Positions 33,063 to 40,925 of a stretch of 42,164 nucleotides of DNA are shown here, in pieces. The DNA is taken from the NCBI GenBank assembly GCA_002352665.1, contig DEIV01000128.1, positions 1 to 42,164 of the forward strand, written 5' to 3'. Positions within the stretch are counted from its first letter, which is position 1. Every line of letters starts with the position of its first letter. Made by a program: the position numbers and the translations under genes. The notes beneath the pieces were generated by a model, which did no database searches, was not told the DNA's origin, and saw only the letters and a list, made by a program, of their open reading frames with translations. Origin of the DNA: Flavobacteriaceae bacterium UBA2765 (GTDB lineage Bacteria > Bacteroidota > Bacteroidia > Flavobacteriales > Flavobacteriaceae).

Positions 33063-34754
33063 CTACATTTTGCCATGACGAAAGATAGATAAAAGAAGCC
33101 AAAAACCTAGAATTGTTGCAGCAAGAAATCCGACAAGTCCAATAACAGGAATATCATTCCACAATGGAGGGATTTTTGAATGTACAATTATGGAAGAACC
33201 AATAGTTATAGAGGCCAAAACAATGGCGAAAATAATTCGGTTACTTATTTGCTCATGAGAATGGAGCATAGAATCTAAACCCTTATGCTCAATATCCATT
33301 TTTAAAGTACCATTTTTTGCTTTTTTGATAATCTCACGAATCTCAAACGGTAATTCCTTCATCAGATGTGCTAATTCCTGTGAAGAAATAAACATATCTT
33401 TTGCAATTTTACTAAAGTTTATGCGTTGCCTAATCATCTTATTTATATATGGTTTTATTTGCTTGGCAACATTAAAATCAGGATCAAGCATTTCTCCATT
33501 TCCTTGTAAAAGGAGTAATGATCTTCCCAACAAAAAAAGATCGGATGGCATTTTTAAATTATTCTCAGGAAAGAATTTTATTACATCACGAATTAAACTC
33601 GCCATATCCATTTCTTCTAGCGATCGATAAAAATATCTTTCAATAAGTTCAGTAATTTGTAGCTCCAGTTTTTGTTTATCAACTTTACCAGTTGTTCCAC
33701 ATAATCTTAATAAATTCCTAATAATTCTATCAATGTCGTTATCAATTGCACCTGTGATCATAGATGTAATTAATTCTCTTGATGATCGGGTTAATGTTCC
33801 CATCATTCCAAAATCAAGAAAACAGATAACATTTTCTGGTAATACCAAGATGTTTCCTGGATGAGGGTCAGCATGAAAAAATCCATATTCAAATACTTGC
33901 TTTAGTACCAGATCCGCTCCTTTTTTTGCGATAATTGTTCGGTCAAGTGAATTTTTTTTTAAATTTTCAATATCAGAAATTTTAATACCATCAATGAACT
34001 CCATTGTTAGCACTTTCTTTGTACTATATTTTCTGTAGCATTTGGGGACGTAGATATTTAGGTCTTTTTGAAAATTATTGGCAAATCGTTCAATGTTTGA
34101 AGCCTCAATAGAAAAATTTAATTCTTTTCGTATAGATATTTCAAATTCCTCCATTATTTTAATAATGTTAAAAGATTTCATATCTTTTGAATGTTTCTCT
34201 ATCATTGTAGCTAGGTGAAACATTATTTCTAAATCAGTTTCAATAATTCGATCAATTCCAGGACGTTGTACCTTAACTGCAACTTCTTCTCCTCCGATAA
34301 GATTTGCCTTATAAACCTGAGCAATGGAAGCTGCTGCTATTGGCTTAGGGGGAAAAAATTTAAAAATTTCCAAGACAGATTTTCCTAACTCTTTCTCAAT
34401 TAATGAAACCGCCTTGGTCTCTGAAAAAGGAGGAACCGAATCCTGTAATTTCTTAAGTTCAGTGATTAAGTCAATTGGGATTAAATCTGGTCTTGTACTC
34501 ATTATTTGACCAAATTTGATAAAAGTTGGCCCAAGTTCTTCTAAAACAAGCCGCATGCGTTCCCAACGCGAAAGAGTTGCAATAGTAGAATCTACTTTTC
34601 TGAAAGCAATTTTTCTTCCAAAATCAATAACACTTTCCAAGCCTGATTGAGAAACAACATCTACAAATCCATACTTTATGAGTACTTTAATAATTTTGAG
34701 ATATCGATTAGTATGACGATATGTTTTATCAATTATTCTAGTTTTATGAATCAT
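33063..34754 (-). CDS. ABC1/UbiB (AarF)-family atypical kinase
   Basis: 563 aa. The UbiB-type signature FIKFGQIMS (KxGQ class, about 78-86), the Ala-rich loop AAASIAQVY, ExD in the N-lobe (ELNFSIEASN), catalytic HADPHPGN and DFG (FLDFGMMG) are all present. The C-terminal 60 residues form two membrane helices. UbiB proteins support ubiquinone biosynthesis or lipid distribution; as Bacteroidota use menaquinone, a lipid/prenol-homeostasis role is more likely than ubiquinone synthesis. It starts 3 bases after the PadR stop and precedes MscS by 31 bp. Confidence 0.9.
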   Translation of the reverse strand: MIHKTRIIDKTYRHTNRYLKIIKVLIKYGFVDVVSQSGLESVIDFGRKIAFRKVDSTIATLSRWERMRLVLEELGPTFIKFGQIMSTRPDLIPIDLITELKKLQDSVPPFSETKAVSLIEKELGKSVLEIFKFFPPKPIAAASIAQVYKANLIGGEEVAVKVQRPGIDRIIETDLEIMFHLATMIEKHSKDMKSFNIIKIMEEFEISIRKELNFSIEASNIERFANNFQKDLNIYVPKCYRKYSTKKVLTMEFIDGIKISDIENLKKNSLDRTIIAKKGADLVLKQVFEYGFFHADPHPGNILVLPENVICFLDFGMMGTLTRSSRELITSMITGAIDNDIDRIIRNLLRLCGTTGKVDKQKLELQITELIERYFYRSLEEMDMASLIRDVIKFFPENNLKMPSDLFLLGRSLLLLQGNGEMLDPDFNVAKQIKPYINKMIRQRINFSKIAKDMFISSQELAHLMKELPFEIREIIKKAKNGTLKMDIEHKGLDSMLHSHEQISNRIIFAIVLASITIGSSIIVHSKIPPLWNDIPVIGLVGFLAATILGFWLLLSIFRHGKM

Positions 34755-34757
34755 TGT

Positions 34758-35102
34758 TTAATTATTATTGTTAGTTATAGTGTTTACTGATTGAACAAAA
34801 TTTATCCAATTTGTATTTAATTCTTCTAAAAATAATTCTCCTGCTTCTGTTAATTTATAATATTTTCTAGGCGGCCCAGATGTTGATTCTTCCCAGAAAT
34901 AACTTAACAACCCTAGATCTTTTAATCGCTTTAACAATCTGTAAATAGTACCCTCAACCACTAACAAATTTGCATTTTTAAGTTGTACAAGTATTTCACT
35001 AGCATATGCATCTCCACCCTGTAATATAGATAGGATACAAAACTCTAAGACCCCTTTTCGCACCTGCATTTTTATCTTTTCCTTTTTATATTTTATAATC
35101 AT
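34758..35102 (-). CDS. PadR-family transcriptional regulator
   Basis: Winged-helix regulator, about 103-114 aa. VRKGVLEFCILSILQGGDAYASEIL, then VVEGTIYRLLKRLKDLGLL and STSGPPRKYYKLTEAG form the PadR wHTH and wing. The ATG at 35069 (MQVRKGVLEF) or the earlier one at 35102 may be the start; homologues usually have about 10 residues before RKG, so the question is open. First gene of the PadR-UbiB-MscS-patatin-START operon and probably its autoregulator; a TACTTTTG -7-like element lies about 155 bp upstream (35257-35264). Confidence 0.85.
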   Translation of the reverse strand: MIIKYKKEKIKMQVRKGVLEFCILSILQGGDAYASEILVQLKNANLLVVEGTIYRLLKRLKDLGLLSYFWEESTSGPPRKYYKLTEAGELFLEELNTNWINFVQSVNTITNNNN

Positions 35103-35351
35103 AATTCTCTAATAAGTGTAAAATTCATTAGTTTTTTATAATCTTCAAAAAAAATCTCTACATCTGTTATTAAATATGCTAGTAATTTTGAAATGTCATC
35201 TATTTCAACTACATCTAACGGTATTTATAAACGCGATAGTGGTTTAATACTAAATTCAAAAGTAGTTCATAAAACATAGTTAAGCGACAAATTGAAAGTT
35301 AAGAGTCTAGAAACCTGCTACTCGCTTATACCATATTATGGGCTTTTTTTA

Positions 35352-36113
35352 TTAAGCCATCATTCCTCCGTCAATAGGATTAGTAGTTCCTGTGATAAAT
35401 TTGCTTTGGTCACTTCCTAAAAATAGTGCGAATTGAGCAATTTCTTCCGATTCTGCATATCTACCTAACGGAATATCACTTTCAAAAGATTCTTTTACAG
35501 GCTCAGCATCTCCACCTCCAGCAGCTTGAGATTCAATTGAACGCATCATTCTATTATTTACTGGAGAAGGATTAATGGTGTTTACTCTAATTCCTCTAGG
35601 AGCAAGCTCTTTAGCTAGTGTTCGCATTATCCCAATTACCCCATGCTTAGATGCAACATAAGCTATTAAACCAGGAAAACCTGTTAGTCCTGCAACGGAA
35701 GATGTAATAAGTATACTACCTCCATCATTCATTTGTGGAACTATGTATTTATTGCCAAGAAAAACACCTTTTAAATTTACAGCTATTACTTTATCAAATG
35801 TATCAACAGGGTAATCAACTGCAGGAGCAACAACTCCTTCAATACCTGCGTTGTTAAAAAAAATATCAATTTTCCCAAATTTGTTTACTGCTTCTTGTAC
35901 GTAGTGTTTTACATCGGTTTCTTTTGATACATCCGCTACACAATACGATAAATTATTGCTAGCTAATTCATCTGCCACTTTTTTTAAGTTATCTTCAGAT
36001 AAATCTACTAAAACTACTTTTGCACCTTCTTCTAAGAAGAGTTTGGCTGTTGCTGTCCCAATTCCACCAGCACCACCAGTAATTACTGCAACTTTGTTTT
36101 CTAATTGTTTCAT
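35352..36113 (-). CDS. Short-chain dehydrogenase/reductase
   Basis: 253-aa classical SDR of the FabG/glucose-dehydrogenase type. TGGAGGIGTA is the cofactor motif (about 12-21), Asp37 after strand 2 favours NAD(H), NNAG is at about 88-91, and the active site is Ser (ITSSVAG), Tyr and Lys in YVASKHG. NPSPVNNRMM follows, and DGGMMA is the usual C-terminus. It stands alone between the PadR operon and the decayed copy of the amphipathic-protein gene, so it has no clear pathway. Its 5' leader contains ACTGG/CCAGT and CAAAATTTTGAC/GTCAAATTTTG inverted repeats. Confidence 0.86.
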   Translation of the reverse strand: MKQLENKVAVITGGAGGIGTATAKLFLEEGAKVVLVDLSEDNLKKVADELASNNLSYCVADVSKETDVKHYVQEAVNKFGKIDIFFNNAGIEGVVAPAVDYPVDTFDKVIAVNLKGVFLGNKYIVPQMNDGGSILITSSVAGLTGFPGLIAYVASKHGVIGIMRTLAKELAPRGIRVNTINPSPVNNRMMRSIESQAAGGGDAEPVKESFESDIPLGRYAESEEIAQFALFLGSDQSKFITGTTNPIDGGMMA

Positions 36114-36172
36114 TTTTTTTAAAATTAAATTTAGTCGTTTTTTATACTGGGCTCTGCTCCAGTTTTATTTTT

Positions 36173-36199
36173 CAAAATTTTGACTAATGTCAAATTTTG
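36173..36199. repeat. Near-perfect 11-bp inverted repeat upstream of the SDR
   Basis: CAAAATTTTGAC (36173-36184) and GTCAAATTTTG (36189-36199) pair with one bulged base around TAAT. It could be an operator or a hairpin in the SDR leader. No T-run follows on the minus strand, so it is not a good terminator there. Confidence 0.35.
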
Positions 36200-36211
36200 T
36201 TATTTTTATTC

Positions 36212-36424
36212 TCAATTCCTCCTATTTTTAACCTCATGAATACCTTCAAACATACCATCAAGTGTATCTTTAGTAATCTCCTTAACGGTATCGGTCGTAT
36301 GACCTCTCAATTCCATAGTTTTTTCATACTCATCTTTAACAAATAAGACGATATCGTTTCTAATACCTTTACTCTCAGCAGAAATCTCTACGATCCCTTT
36401 TTTGATTTTTCCTTTTGTAGCCGT
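36212..36424 (-). pseudogene. Truncated, start-less copy of the apolipoprotein-like gene
   Basis: 70 codons that align without gaps to the N-terminus of the intact protein at 40054-40752: TATKGKIKKGIVEISAESKG against MTTKEKIRDGVVNIATESKD, and later KEITKDTLDGMFEGI against KEITKDTLDGIFEGI. The initiator ATG has become ACG, and the frame stops at codon 71 where the intact gene has 232. The promoter region and palindrome upstream are also duplicated. A decayed duplicate; translation from a rare alternative start cannot be fully excluded. Confidence 0.75.
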
Positions 36425-36449
36425 ACAACTCTTGTTTTAAATTATGGTA

Positions 36450-36457
36450 CAAAGGTA
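36450..36457 (-). promoter_or_regulatory. -7 element of the decayed copy
   Basis: TACCTTTG on the minus strand, identical to the element of the intact promoter (40782-40789) and at the same 21-bp distance from the palindrome. Confidence 0.5.
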
Positions 36458-36478
36458 GATACTTGCATTATTAAGAAT

Positions 36479-36494
36479 TACCACTTAAGTGGTA
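36479..36494. promoter_or_regulatory. 16-bp perfect palindrome, candidate Crp/Fnr-type site (decayed copy)
   Basis: TACCACTTAAGTGGTA is perfectly symmetrical and has ACCAC-N4-GTGGT geometry like FNR-class sites. The same core occurs once more, at 40813-40824. It has stayed perfect although the gene it served is broken. Confidence 0.6.
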
Positions 36495-36526
36495 CAATAA
36501 GAATTTATTTTAAATAATAATATAAT

Positions 36527-36641
36527 CTATGTTAAAATGCTAAAAAAGAGAGAATGCATTAGTATGATAGTAATGTTTTATTTGAGTAATGGGCAAACTA
36601 TCAAACCAATCGTTACACCAACTATTACAGTTTTAACATAG
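36527..36641. repeat. 115-bp element bounded by 11-bp perfect inverted repeats
   Basis: CTATGTTAAAA (36527-36537) and TTTTAACATAG (36631-36641) enclose 93 bp with no ORF. This could be a miniature mobile element inserted between the two remnants or a long stem-loop. No target duplication is clear. Confidence 0.35.
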
Positions 36642-36730
36642 GTCTTATTACCAGGCTAATTCTTGATTTAATTACTGATAATAAAAACTTTTAAATGTTT
36701 ATTTTCTTTTTCTTAGGAATAAGAATTTAC

Positions 36731-36765
36731 CTTCAAAAAAATAAACAGTCTTATGAAAAGACTGT
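36731..36765 (-). terminator. Intrinsic terminator of the amphipathic/coiled-coil/GT2 operon
   Basis: On the minus strand ACAGTCTT (36765-36758) pairs exactly with AAGACTGT (36752-36745) around a 5-nt loop and is followed by TTATTTTTTT. It lies about 110 bp after the GT2 stop and marks the end of the operon. Confidence 0.75.
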
Positions 36766-36795
36766 CTATTCTATTGCTCTAAACTGAATTATTCT

Positions 36796-36885
36796 TTTCT
36801 GATTTTACTCGAAGTTTTTTCTAAAATATTGGCAATTTTATTGTGTACTTTTTTATCTAAAGAAAGCTGAGTATCTTTAATACAT
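36796..36885 (-). pseudogene. C-terminal remnant of a third coiled-coil paralogue
   Basis: The frame IKDTQLSLDKK, then NKIANILEKTSSKIRKE and a stop aligns with the last 30 residues of the proteins at 39243-40022 and 38441-39211 (AQSYLDKKDKEARNKIADIL, then QKASDNIRKD). There is no start codon or upstream domain, and it overlaps the GT2 stop. It indicates that a further copy of the coiled-coil gene once lay here. Confidence 0.65.
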
Positions 36886-37566
36886 TATTGATTTTTTTCT
36901 TTGTAAAGATTTTAATACTAAATCATGATTTTTTAATGCAGCACTAACAATTTCCCATCCTTCGCCAATATAATTACTTGTTGCTTCTTTAAAAGATGCT
37001 TTTTTATACTTATCTCTATGTTTTAAACCTGGCAATCTTGTAAATTTTATAGATTTTTCAACTGACATATAATAAAAAAACAATAGCGTTTCTACACCAA
37101 ATCTCGATTGTTTTATTTTTTCTAAAATTGGCATAATATCATTTTTGAATAATGCACGTTCTCCAGTCAGTATTTTCAATGGATTTATTTCTTTGGTTAA
37201 AACATTAACTGTAGAATAGCCTAAAACCATTTCAAATTCATTATTTACCAATGGCTTTATTAATTCGGATGTATAGTTAGGTGTTATCTTAGTTTGATCC
37301 GCATCAATGAATACCACTATATCATGTGTAGCATTTTCAACACCGATTGCCATTGCATAACCTTTTCCTTTGTTTTTATCAAAATGAATAACTTGTAGGT
37401 TAAATTCAAATTTTAGTTTATCAATAATGTTTTTTGAGTTATCTGTAGAACCATCATTTACTACAACAATTTCATCAATAAATTGCTCTTTAGATGTAGA
37501 AATAATTACATTTCCCACTGTGTCTTGTTCGTTAAAAACACAGATTATTGCTGTTGTTTTTTTCAT
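36877..37566 (-). CDS. Family 2 glycosyltransferase (GT-A fold), copy B
   Basis: 229 aa. AIICVFNEQDT, VVNDGSTD, NKGKGYAMA and metal-binding Asp88-Ala-Asp90 (FIDADQT) define a GT2 catalytic domain; LTGERAL and SRFGVETL follow as in copy A (22727-23407). No membrane helix. It follows the PlsC-like gene by 6 bases and ends the Crp-linked operon. An acyltransferase directly before a glycosyltransferase suggests assembly of a glycosylated lipid, but donor and acceptor are unknown. Confidence 0.88.
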   Translation of the reverse strand: MKKTTAIICVFNEQDTVGNVIISTSKEQFIDEIVVVNDGSTDNSKNIIDKLKFEFNLQVIHFDKNKGKGYAMAIGVENATHDIVVFIDADQTKITPNYTSELIKPLVNNEFEMVLGYSTVNVLTKEINPLKILTGERALFKNDIMPILEKIKQSRFGVETLLFFYYMSVEKSIKFTRLPGLKHRDKYKKASFKEATSNYIGEGWEIVSAALKNHDLVLKSLQRKKSIMY

Positions 37567-37572
37567 TTTATT

Positions 37573-38376
37573 TTAATAATTATTATATACTAGTTTTCTT
37601 ATTTTTTCTGCCCATTCTAAATGGCTTTGTGATTTATCAAAAGATTTATAAGAAATAGGTTTCATTATTTTTACCCTAATTGTTTTGTTTTGCATATTAA
37701 ACAATTCTCTCGGTAAAAGAACAAGTTCAATATTGGTTTTAATAAATAACATTTTTCGCAATAAAAATATAGTGTAAAACAGGTTTGAATTTTTACCGTA
37801 AAATCGGATAGGAACAATATTTCGTTTATTAGAAATGGCCTTTTTAATAAAACTCTTTTCCCATCGTTTATCACGAACTCTTCCATAAACAATTCTTGAA
37901 ACAAACCCCGCTGGAAAATGAGTTATTGGAATATTAGAATCATATGCCTTATTTAACTCTTTGTAATATTCTTTTGAGCTTTTGTTAAAAACACTAACAT
38001 TAAGAATAAGTGGTTTTAATTGTGGTACATGTTTGAAAGCATCATTTCCAATTGCCCTTAAATCTCCATATTTTTCACCTACTATACTTGTTAATATTAG
38101 TCCGTCCAATATTCCAAACGGATGATTTGCAACAAAAATGGATTTTCTATTATTTGGTAAATTTTCAATTCCTTCAATTTCAATAGTTATATTTAATTTT
38201 TCAATTACTTTTTCTAAAAAGGGCACTCCTTCAATATCCTTAAATTCTGAAAGAATTTCATTCATCCCATCTTGTCTTATTATTTTACCAATTATTTTTA
38301 TTGAAAAATTTGGGAAGCTTTTTAATAGGTTCGAGTTACTATTCTTTATAATATTTTCAATGTTAATGTATCTCAT
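37573..38376 (-). CDS. Lysophospholipid/ornithine-lipid-type acyltransferase (PlsC-like, putative-hemolysin group)
   Basis: 267-aa membrane-associated acyltransferase. The active-site motif is His85-Pro-Phe-Gly-Ile-Leu-Asp91 (NHPFGILDG), the HX5D variant of HX4D found in the hemolysin/OlsA-like group. The substrate-binding block is FPAGFVSR (154-161), followed by the group's RDKRWEKSFIKKA. No signal peptide; the N-terminal helix is probably peripheral. It transfers an acyl chain to a lysolipid or amino-acid lipid. In the operon it lies 64 bp after a lipoprotein gene and 6 bp before GT2 copy B. Confidence 0.82.
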   Translation of the reverse strand: MRYINIENIIKNSNSNLLKSFPNFSIKIIGKIIRQDGMNEILSEFKDIEGVPFLEKVIEKLNITIEIEGIENLPNNRKSIFVANHPFGILDGLILTSIVGEKYGDLRAIGNDAFKHVPQLKPLILNVSVFNKSSKEYYKELNKAYDSNIPITHFPAGFVSRIVYGRVRDKRWEKSFIKKAISNKRNIVPIRFYGKNSNLFYTIFLLRKMLFIKTNIELVLLPRELFNMQNKTIRVKIMKPISYKSFDKSQSHLEWAEKIRKLVYNNY

Positions 38377-38440
38377 TTCCTATTTACAATTACTATAAAA
38401 CGAAAGGACTAATATCTATTTATATAAAATATTTTTCTAA

Positions 38441-39211
38441 TTAATCTTTTCTAATCTTCTCAGAAGTTTTTCGCAAGATGTATGCTATTTTATTTCGTGC
38501 TTCTTTATCCCTTTTTTCTAAATATGATTGTGCATCAGCAATATCTTTTTGAATTTGCTCTATATTATACTTGATCTCCTGAGTTCCATATTCTTTACTA
38601 CGAACATACCATTCATTTGCTTCTTTAAGATAGGTTTGTGCTTGAATATATGTTTTTTCTGATTGTGCAGCAATTTTTGCTCTCAAAAGTGCTTCCTCAG
38701 CCCTAAGTTCAGTATATTTCATATTGATTGAAGCAATATTTTTTTGTTTTTCCGTTTGAAATTTTTTGTTATATCTTTCAGACAGAGTCTTTGCTTCATC
38801 AGCAATTGTAGATACCTTTTCTAAAGCATCAACCCTTTTTTGTTCAATACTTTTTTTAGCAGTATTTACTTTTGCTTTCAATAGGTCAATTTCTGCTTTT
38901 GTTTTTTCATCAGCTGTTGTTTTAGCCTCTGAAAGATAATTTTTAGCATTTTCCAATTCTTCTTTTGCCTTTTTTTCAGATTTATCAACCTCAAGTGCAA
39001 TTTTAGATTTTAAGAGTGCAACTTTTGTCTTTGTTAAAGCATAATTAGTTTTAGCATCCTTTTTTATTGCCTCATTCAAGTCTACAGCAAAAATTTTTGT
39101 ATTTTGAGTTGTAGTTTTGACATTATCTTTCACCACAGTTTTGCTTGATTTACAACTTATAATGAATGAACTGATAAAAACAACCGTAAATATTATATTT
39201 ATATGTTTCAT
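38441..39211 (-). CDS. Coiled-coil lipoprotein
   Basis: 256 aa. A signal peptide with a good lipobox (FIISC, lipidated Cys20) is followed by an almost continuous Ala/Lys/Glu-rich helix (about 55-250) with heptad character. No enzyme motif. Tandem paralogue of the protein at 39243-40022, near-identical in blocks such as DEKTKAEIDLLK, AQTYLKEAN, SKEYGTQEIK and DIADAQSYL. Membrane attachment differs between the two: lipid anchor here, N-terminal helix there. Probably a periplasmic structural or spacer protein that stiffens or links envelope layers. Unknown family otherwise. Confidence 0.75.
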   Translation of the reverse strand: MKHINIIFTVVFISSFIISCKSSKTVVKDNVKTTTQNTKIFAVDLNEAIKKDAKTNYALTKTKVALLKSKIALEVDKSEKKAKEELENAKNYLSEAKTTADEKTKAEIDLLKAKVNTAKKSIEQKRVDALEKVSTIADEAKTLSERYNKKFQTEKQKNIASINMKYTELRAEEALLRAKIAAQSEKTYIQAQTYLKEANEWYVRSKEYGTQEIKYNIEQIQKDIADAQSYLEKRDKEARNKIAYILRKTSEKIRKD

Positions 39212-39242
39212 GTTTCTATTCTTTAATTATTGAGGAATTGAA

Positions 39243-40022
39243 TTAATCTTTTCTAATATTATCAGAAGCTTTTTGTAAAATATCTGCTATCTTATTTCGG
39301 GCTTCTTTATCTTTTTTATCTAAATATGATTGTGCATCAGCAATATCTTTTTGAATTTGCTCTTTGTTGGACTTTATCTCCTGAGTTCCATATTCTTTAC
39401 TGCGGATATACCAATCATTTGCTTCTTCAAGATAAGTTTGTGCTTGTGTATATGTTTTTTCTGATTGTGCAGCAATTTTTGCTTTTAAAAGAGCTTCCTC
39501 TGCTTTAAGTTCAGCATATTTTCTATTGATTGTAGCAATGTTTTTTTGCTTTTCGCTCTGAAACTTATCATTGTATTTTACAGATATAGTTATAAGATCA
39601 TCAATAGAATCAGATAGATTAACTAAGGCATCATCTCTTTTTTGTTCAACACTTTTCTTAGTTGCATTTACTTTAGTTTTAAGTAAATCAATTTCGGCTT
39701 TTGTTTTCTCATCAGCAGTTTCTTTTGCCTCTGAAAGATAGTTACTTGCCTTATCCAATTCTTCCTTTGCCTTTTGCTCAGATTTGTCAATTTCTAGTGC
39801 AACTTGAGACCTCAAAAGAGCCACTTTAGCCTTCGCTAAAGCATAATTAGTTTTAGCTTTTTTTTCAACTGATACAGTAACATCTGAAACTTCAGATTTT
39901 ACATTTTCTCTTGTAGTTGCTACTTTGTCTTTTATGACAGTTTCGTTAGATTTATAATTAAATACTAATGAAACTAACAATAAAACAGCAAGTGTCCCGA
40001 TTATTAAATTTTTATTTTTCAT
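39243..40022 (-). CDS. Membrane-anchored coiled-coil protein (paralogue)
   Basis: 259 aa. N-terminal hydrophobic helix (about 5-22, LIIGTLAVLLLVSLVF) without a lipobox or clear cleavage site, then a long Ala/Lys/Glu-rich coiled coil to the C-terminus with the same blocks as its tandem paralogue. Most likely anchored in the inner membrane with the coil in the periplasm. No catalytic motif. It lies 31 bp after the amphipathic-protein gene. The pair could bridge inner and outer membranes, which is inference from the anchors only. Confidence 0.75.
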   Translation of the reverse strand: MKNKNLIIGTLAVLLLVSLVFNYKSNETVIKDKVATTRENVKSEVSDVTVSVEKKAKTNYALAKAKVALLRSQVALEIDKSEQKAKEELDKASNYLSEAKETADEKTKAEIDLLKTKVNATKKSVEQKRDDALVNLSDSIDDLITISVKYNDKFQSEKQKNIATINRKYAELKAEEALLKAKIAAQSEKTYTQAQTYLEEANDWYIRSKEYGTQEIKSNKEQIQKDIADAQSYLDKKDKEARNKIADILQKASDNIRKD

Positions 40023-40053
40023 GAGATTCTTTTTTAATTGTTTACAAATTAAA

Positions 40054-40752
40054 TTATGAATTTACTTTATTAGATAGATTTTTCAACCAATCTGAGACTT
40101 TGCTAAGTGAATGGCTTGTCAATTTTTTTGAATATCGTTTTGTAGAAATTATCAAATCTTTTGCTGCCTCTTTACTTTTGTCTGCAGTTTTATGCAAAGC
40201 ATTTGAAATAGCATCTGAAGCTTCATTTTTCTTTTCACTGGCATAATCTTTTAGTGCATCGCCAATAGCTTCAAGTTTGTCTTTTTCTTCATTCTTGGTT
40301 TCTTTGAGTTTTTGAAATGCATCTTCTATTTCTTCTTTTACTGAATCCTCAATATTGTCTATTTTATGCTCAACTTTGTGTGATGCTTCTTCAAAAAAAC
40401 CTTTTGCTTTTTCCGCAACTTCCTTACTTTTAGCTAAAGTATTTTCACTTACTTCTCTAGCAATTTCTACCATAACTTCAGCAGATTCTTTCATTAGATC
40501 TTTAATTTCAACACTGTCTTCTTTAAATTCCTGAGCAAGTTCTAATCCTTTATTTTTTGCCTCACCAATACCCTCAAAGATACCGTCAAGTGTATCTTTA
40601 GTAATTTCCTTAATTATATCAGAAGTCTGATTTTTAACATCAATGGATTTTTTATACTCTTCTTTAACGAATGTGATGATGTCGTTTTTAATGTCTTTAC
40701 TTTCAGTAGCAATATTTACTACTCCATCTCTAATTTTTTCTTTTGTAGTCAT
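40054..40752 (-). CDS. Apolipoprotein/phasin-like amphipathic helical protein
   Basis: 232 aa, no signal peptide, no Cys. After an N-terminal globular-looking part (1-75, MTTKEKIRDGVVNIAT to GIFEGIGEAKNKG) come about 150 residues of amphipathic Lys/Glu/Ala repeats (e.g. LAKSKEVAEKAKGFFEEASH, KKNEASDAISNALHKTADKS) resembling apolipoproteins, LEA proteins and phasins. Such proteins coat lipid surfaces or protect membranes in stress. First gene of the operon, with a TACCTTTG promoter and an FNR-geometry palindrome; a broken copy lies at 36212-36424. Function not known. Confidence 0.75.
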   Translation of the reverse strand: MTTKEKIRDGVVNIATESKDIKNDIITFVKEEYKKSIDVKNQTSDIIKEITKDTLDGIFEGIGEAKNKGLELAQEFKEDSVEIKDLMKESAEVMVEIAREVSENTLAKSKEVAEKAKGFFEEASHKVEHKIDNIEDSVKEEIEDAFQKLKETKNEEKDKLEAIGDALKDYASEKKNEASDAISNALHKTADKSKEAAKDLIISTKRYSKKLTSHSLSKVSDWLKNLSNKVNS

Positions 40753-40781
40753 AATTTCTAGTTTTAAATTAAATTATAGTA

Positions 40782-40789
40782 CAAAGGTA
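40782..40789 (-). promoter_or_regulatory. -7 element of the amphipathic-protein operon
   Basis: TACCTTTG on the minus strand, a full TAnnTTTG match, 29 bp before the ATG. There is no -33 box at the normal spacing; the palindrome lies where an activator would replace it. Confidence 0.6.
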
Positions 40790-40810
40790 AAGGCGTGTAT
40801 TATTATGAAT

Positions 40811-40826
40811 TACCACTTAAGTGGCA
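40811..40826. promoter_or_regulatory. Palindrome, candidate Crp/Fnr-type activator site
   Basis: TACCACTTAAGTGGCA has a perfect 12-bp core CCACTTAAGTGG (40813-40824). Its centre is about 30 bp upstream of the -7 element edge, i.e. near -41 from the start site, the class II activator position. The Crp/Fnr gene begins upstream in the same direction, 100 bp away. Confidence 0.6.
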
Positions 40827-40925
40827 CAACAAGAAATTATTTTAAAATAAATAGCAATATTTATTTTAAAATGTTAAATATGAGTGAAGTATGATGAAAA
40901 ATATATTAAAAAAAAGCAATAAATA

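Noticed and set aside
36145..36170. ACTGG/CCAGT hairpin followed by T's on the plus strand, considered as a terminator
   Set aside because: No plus-strand gene ends there; on the minus strand it is in the SDR leader and lacks a T-run.
37671..37904. 77-codon minus-strand frame within the acyltransferase gene
   Set aside because: Same strand but a different frame of a clear PlsC-like gene; no independent support.
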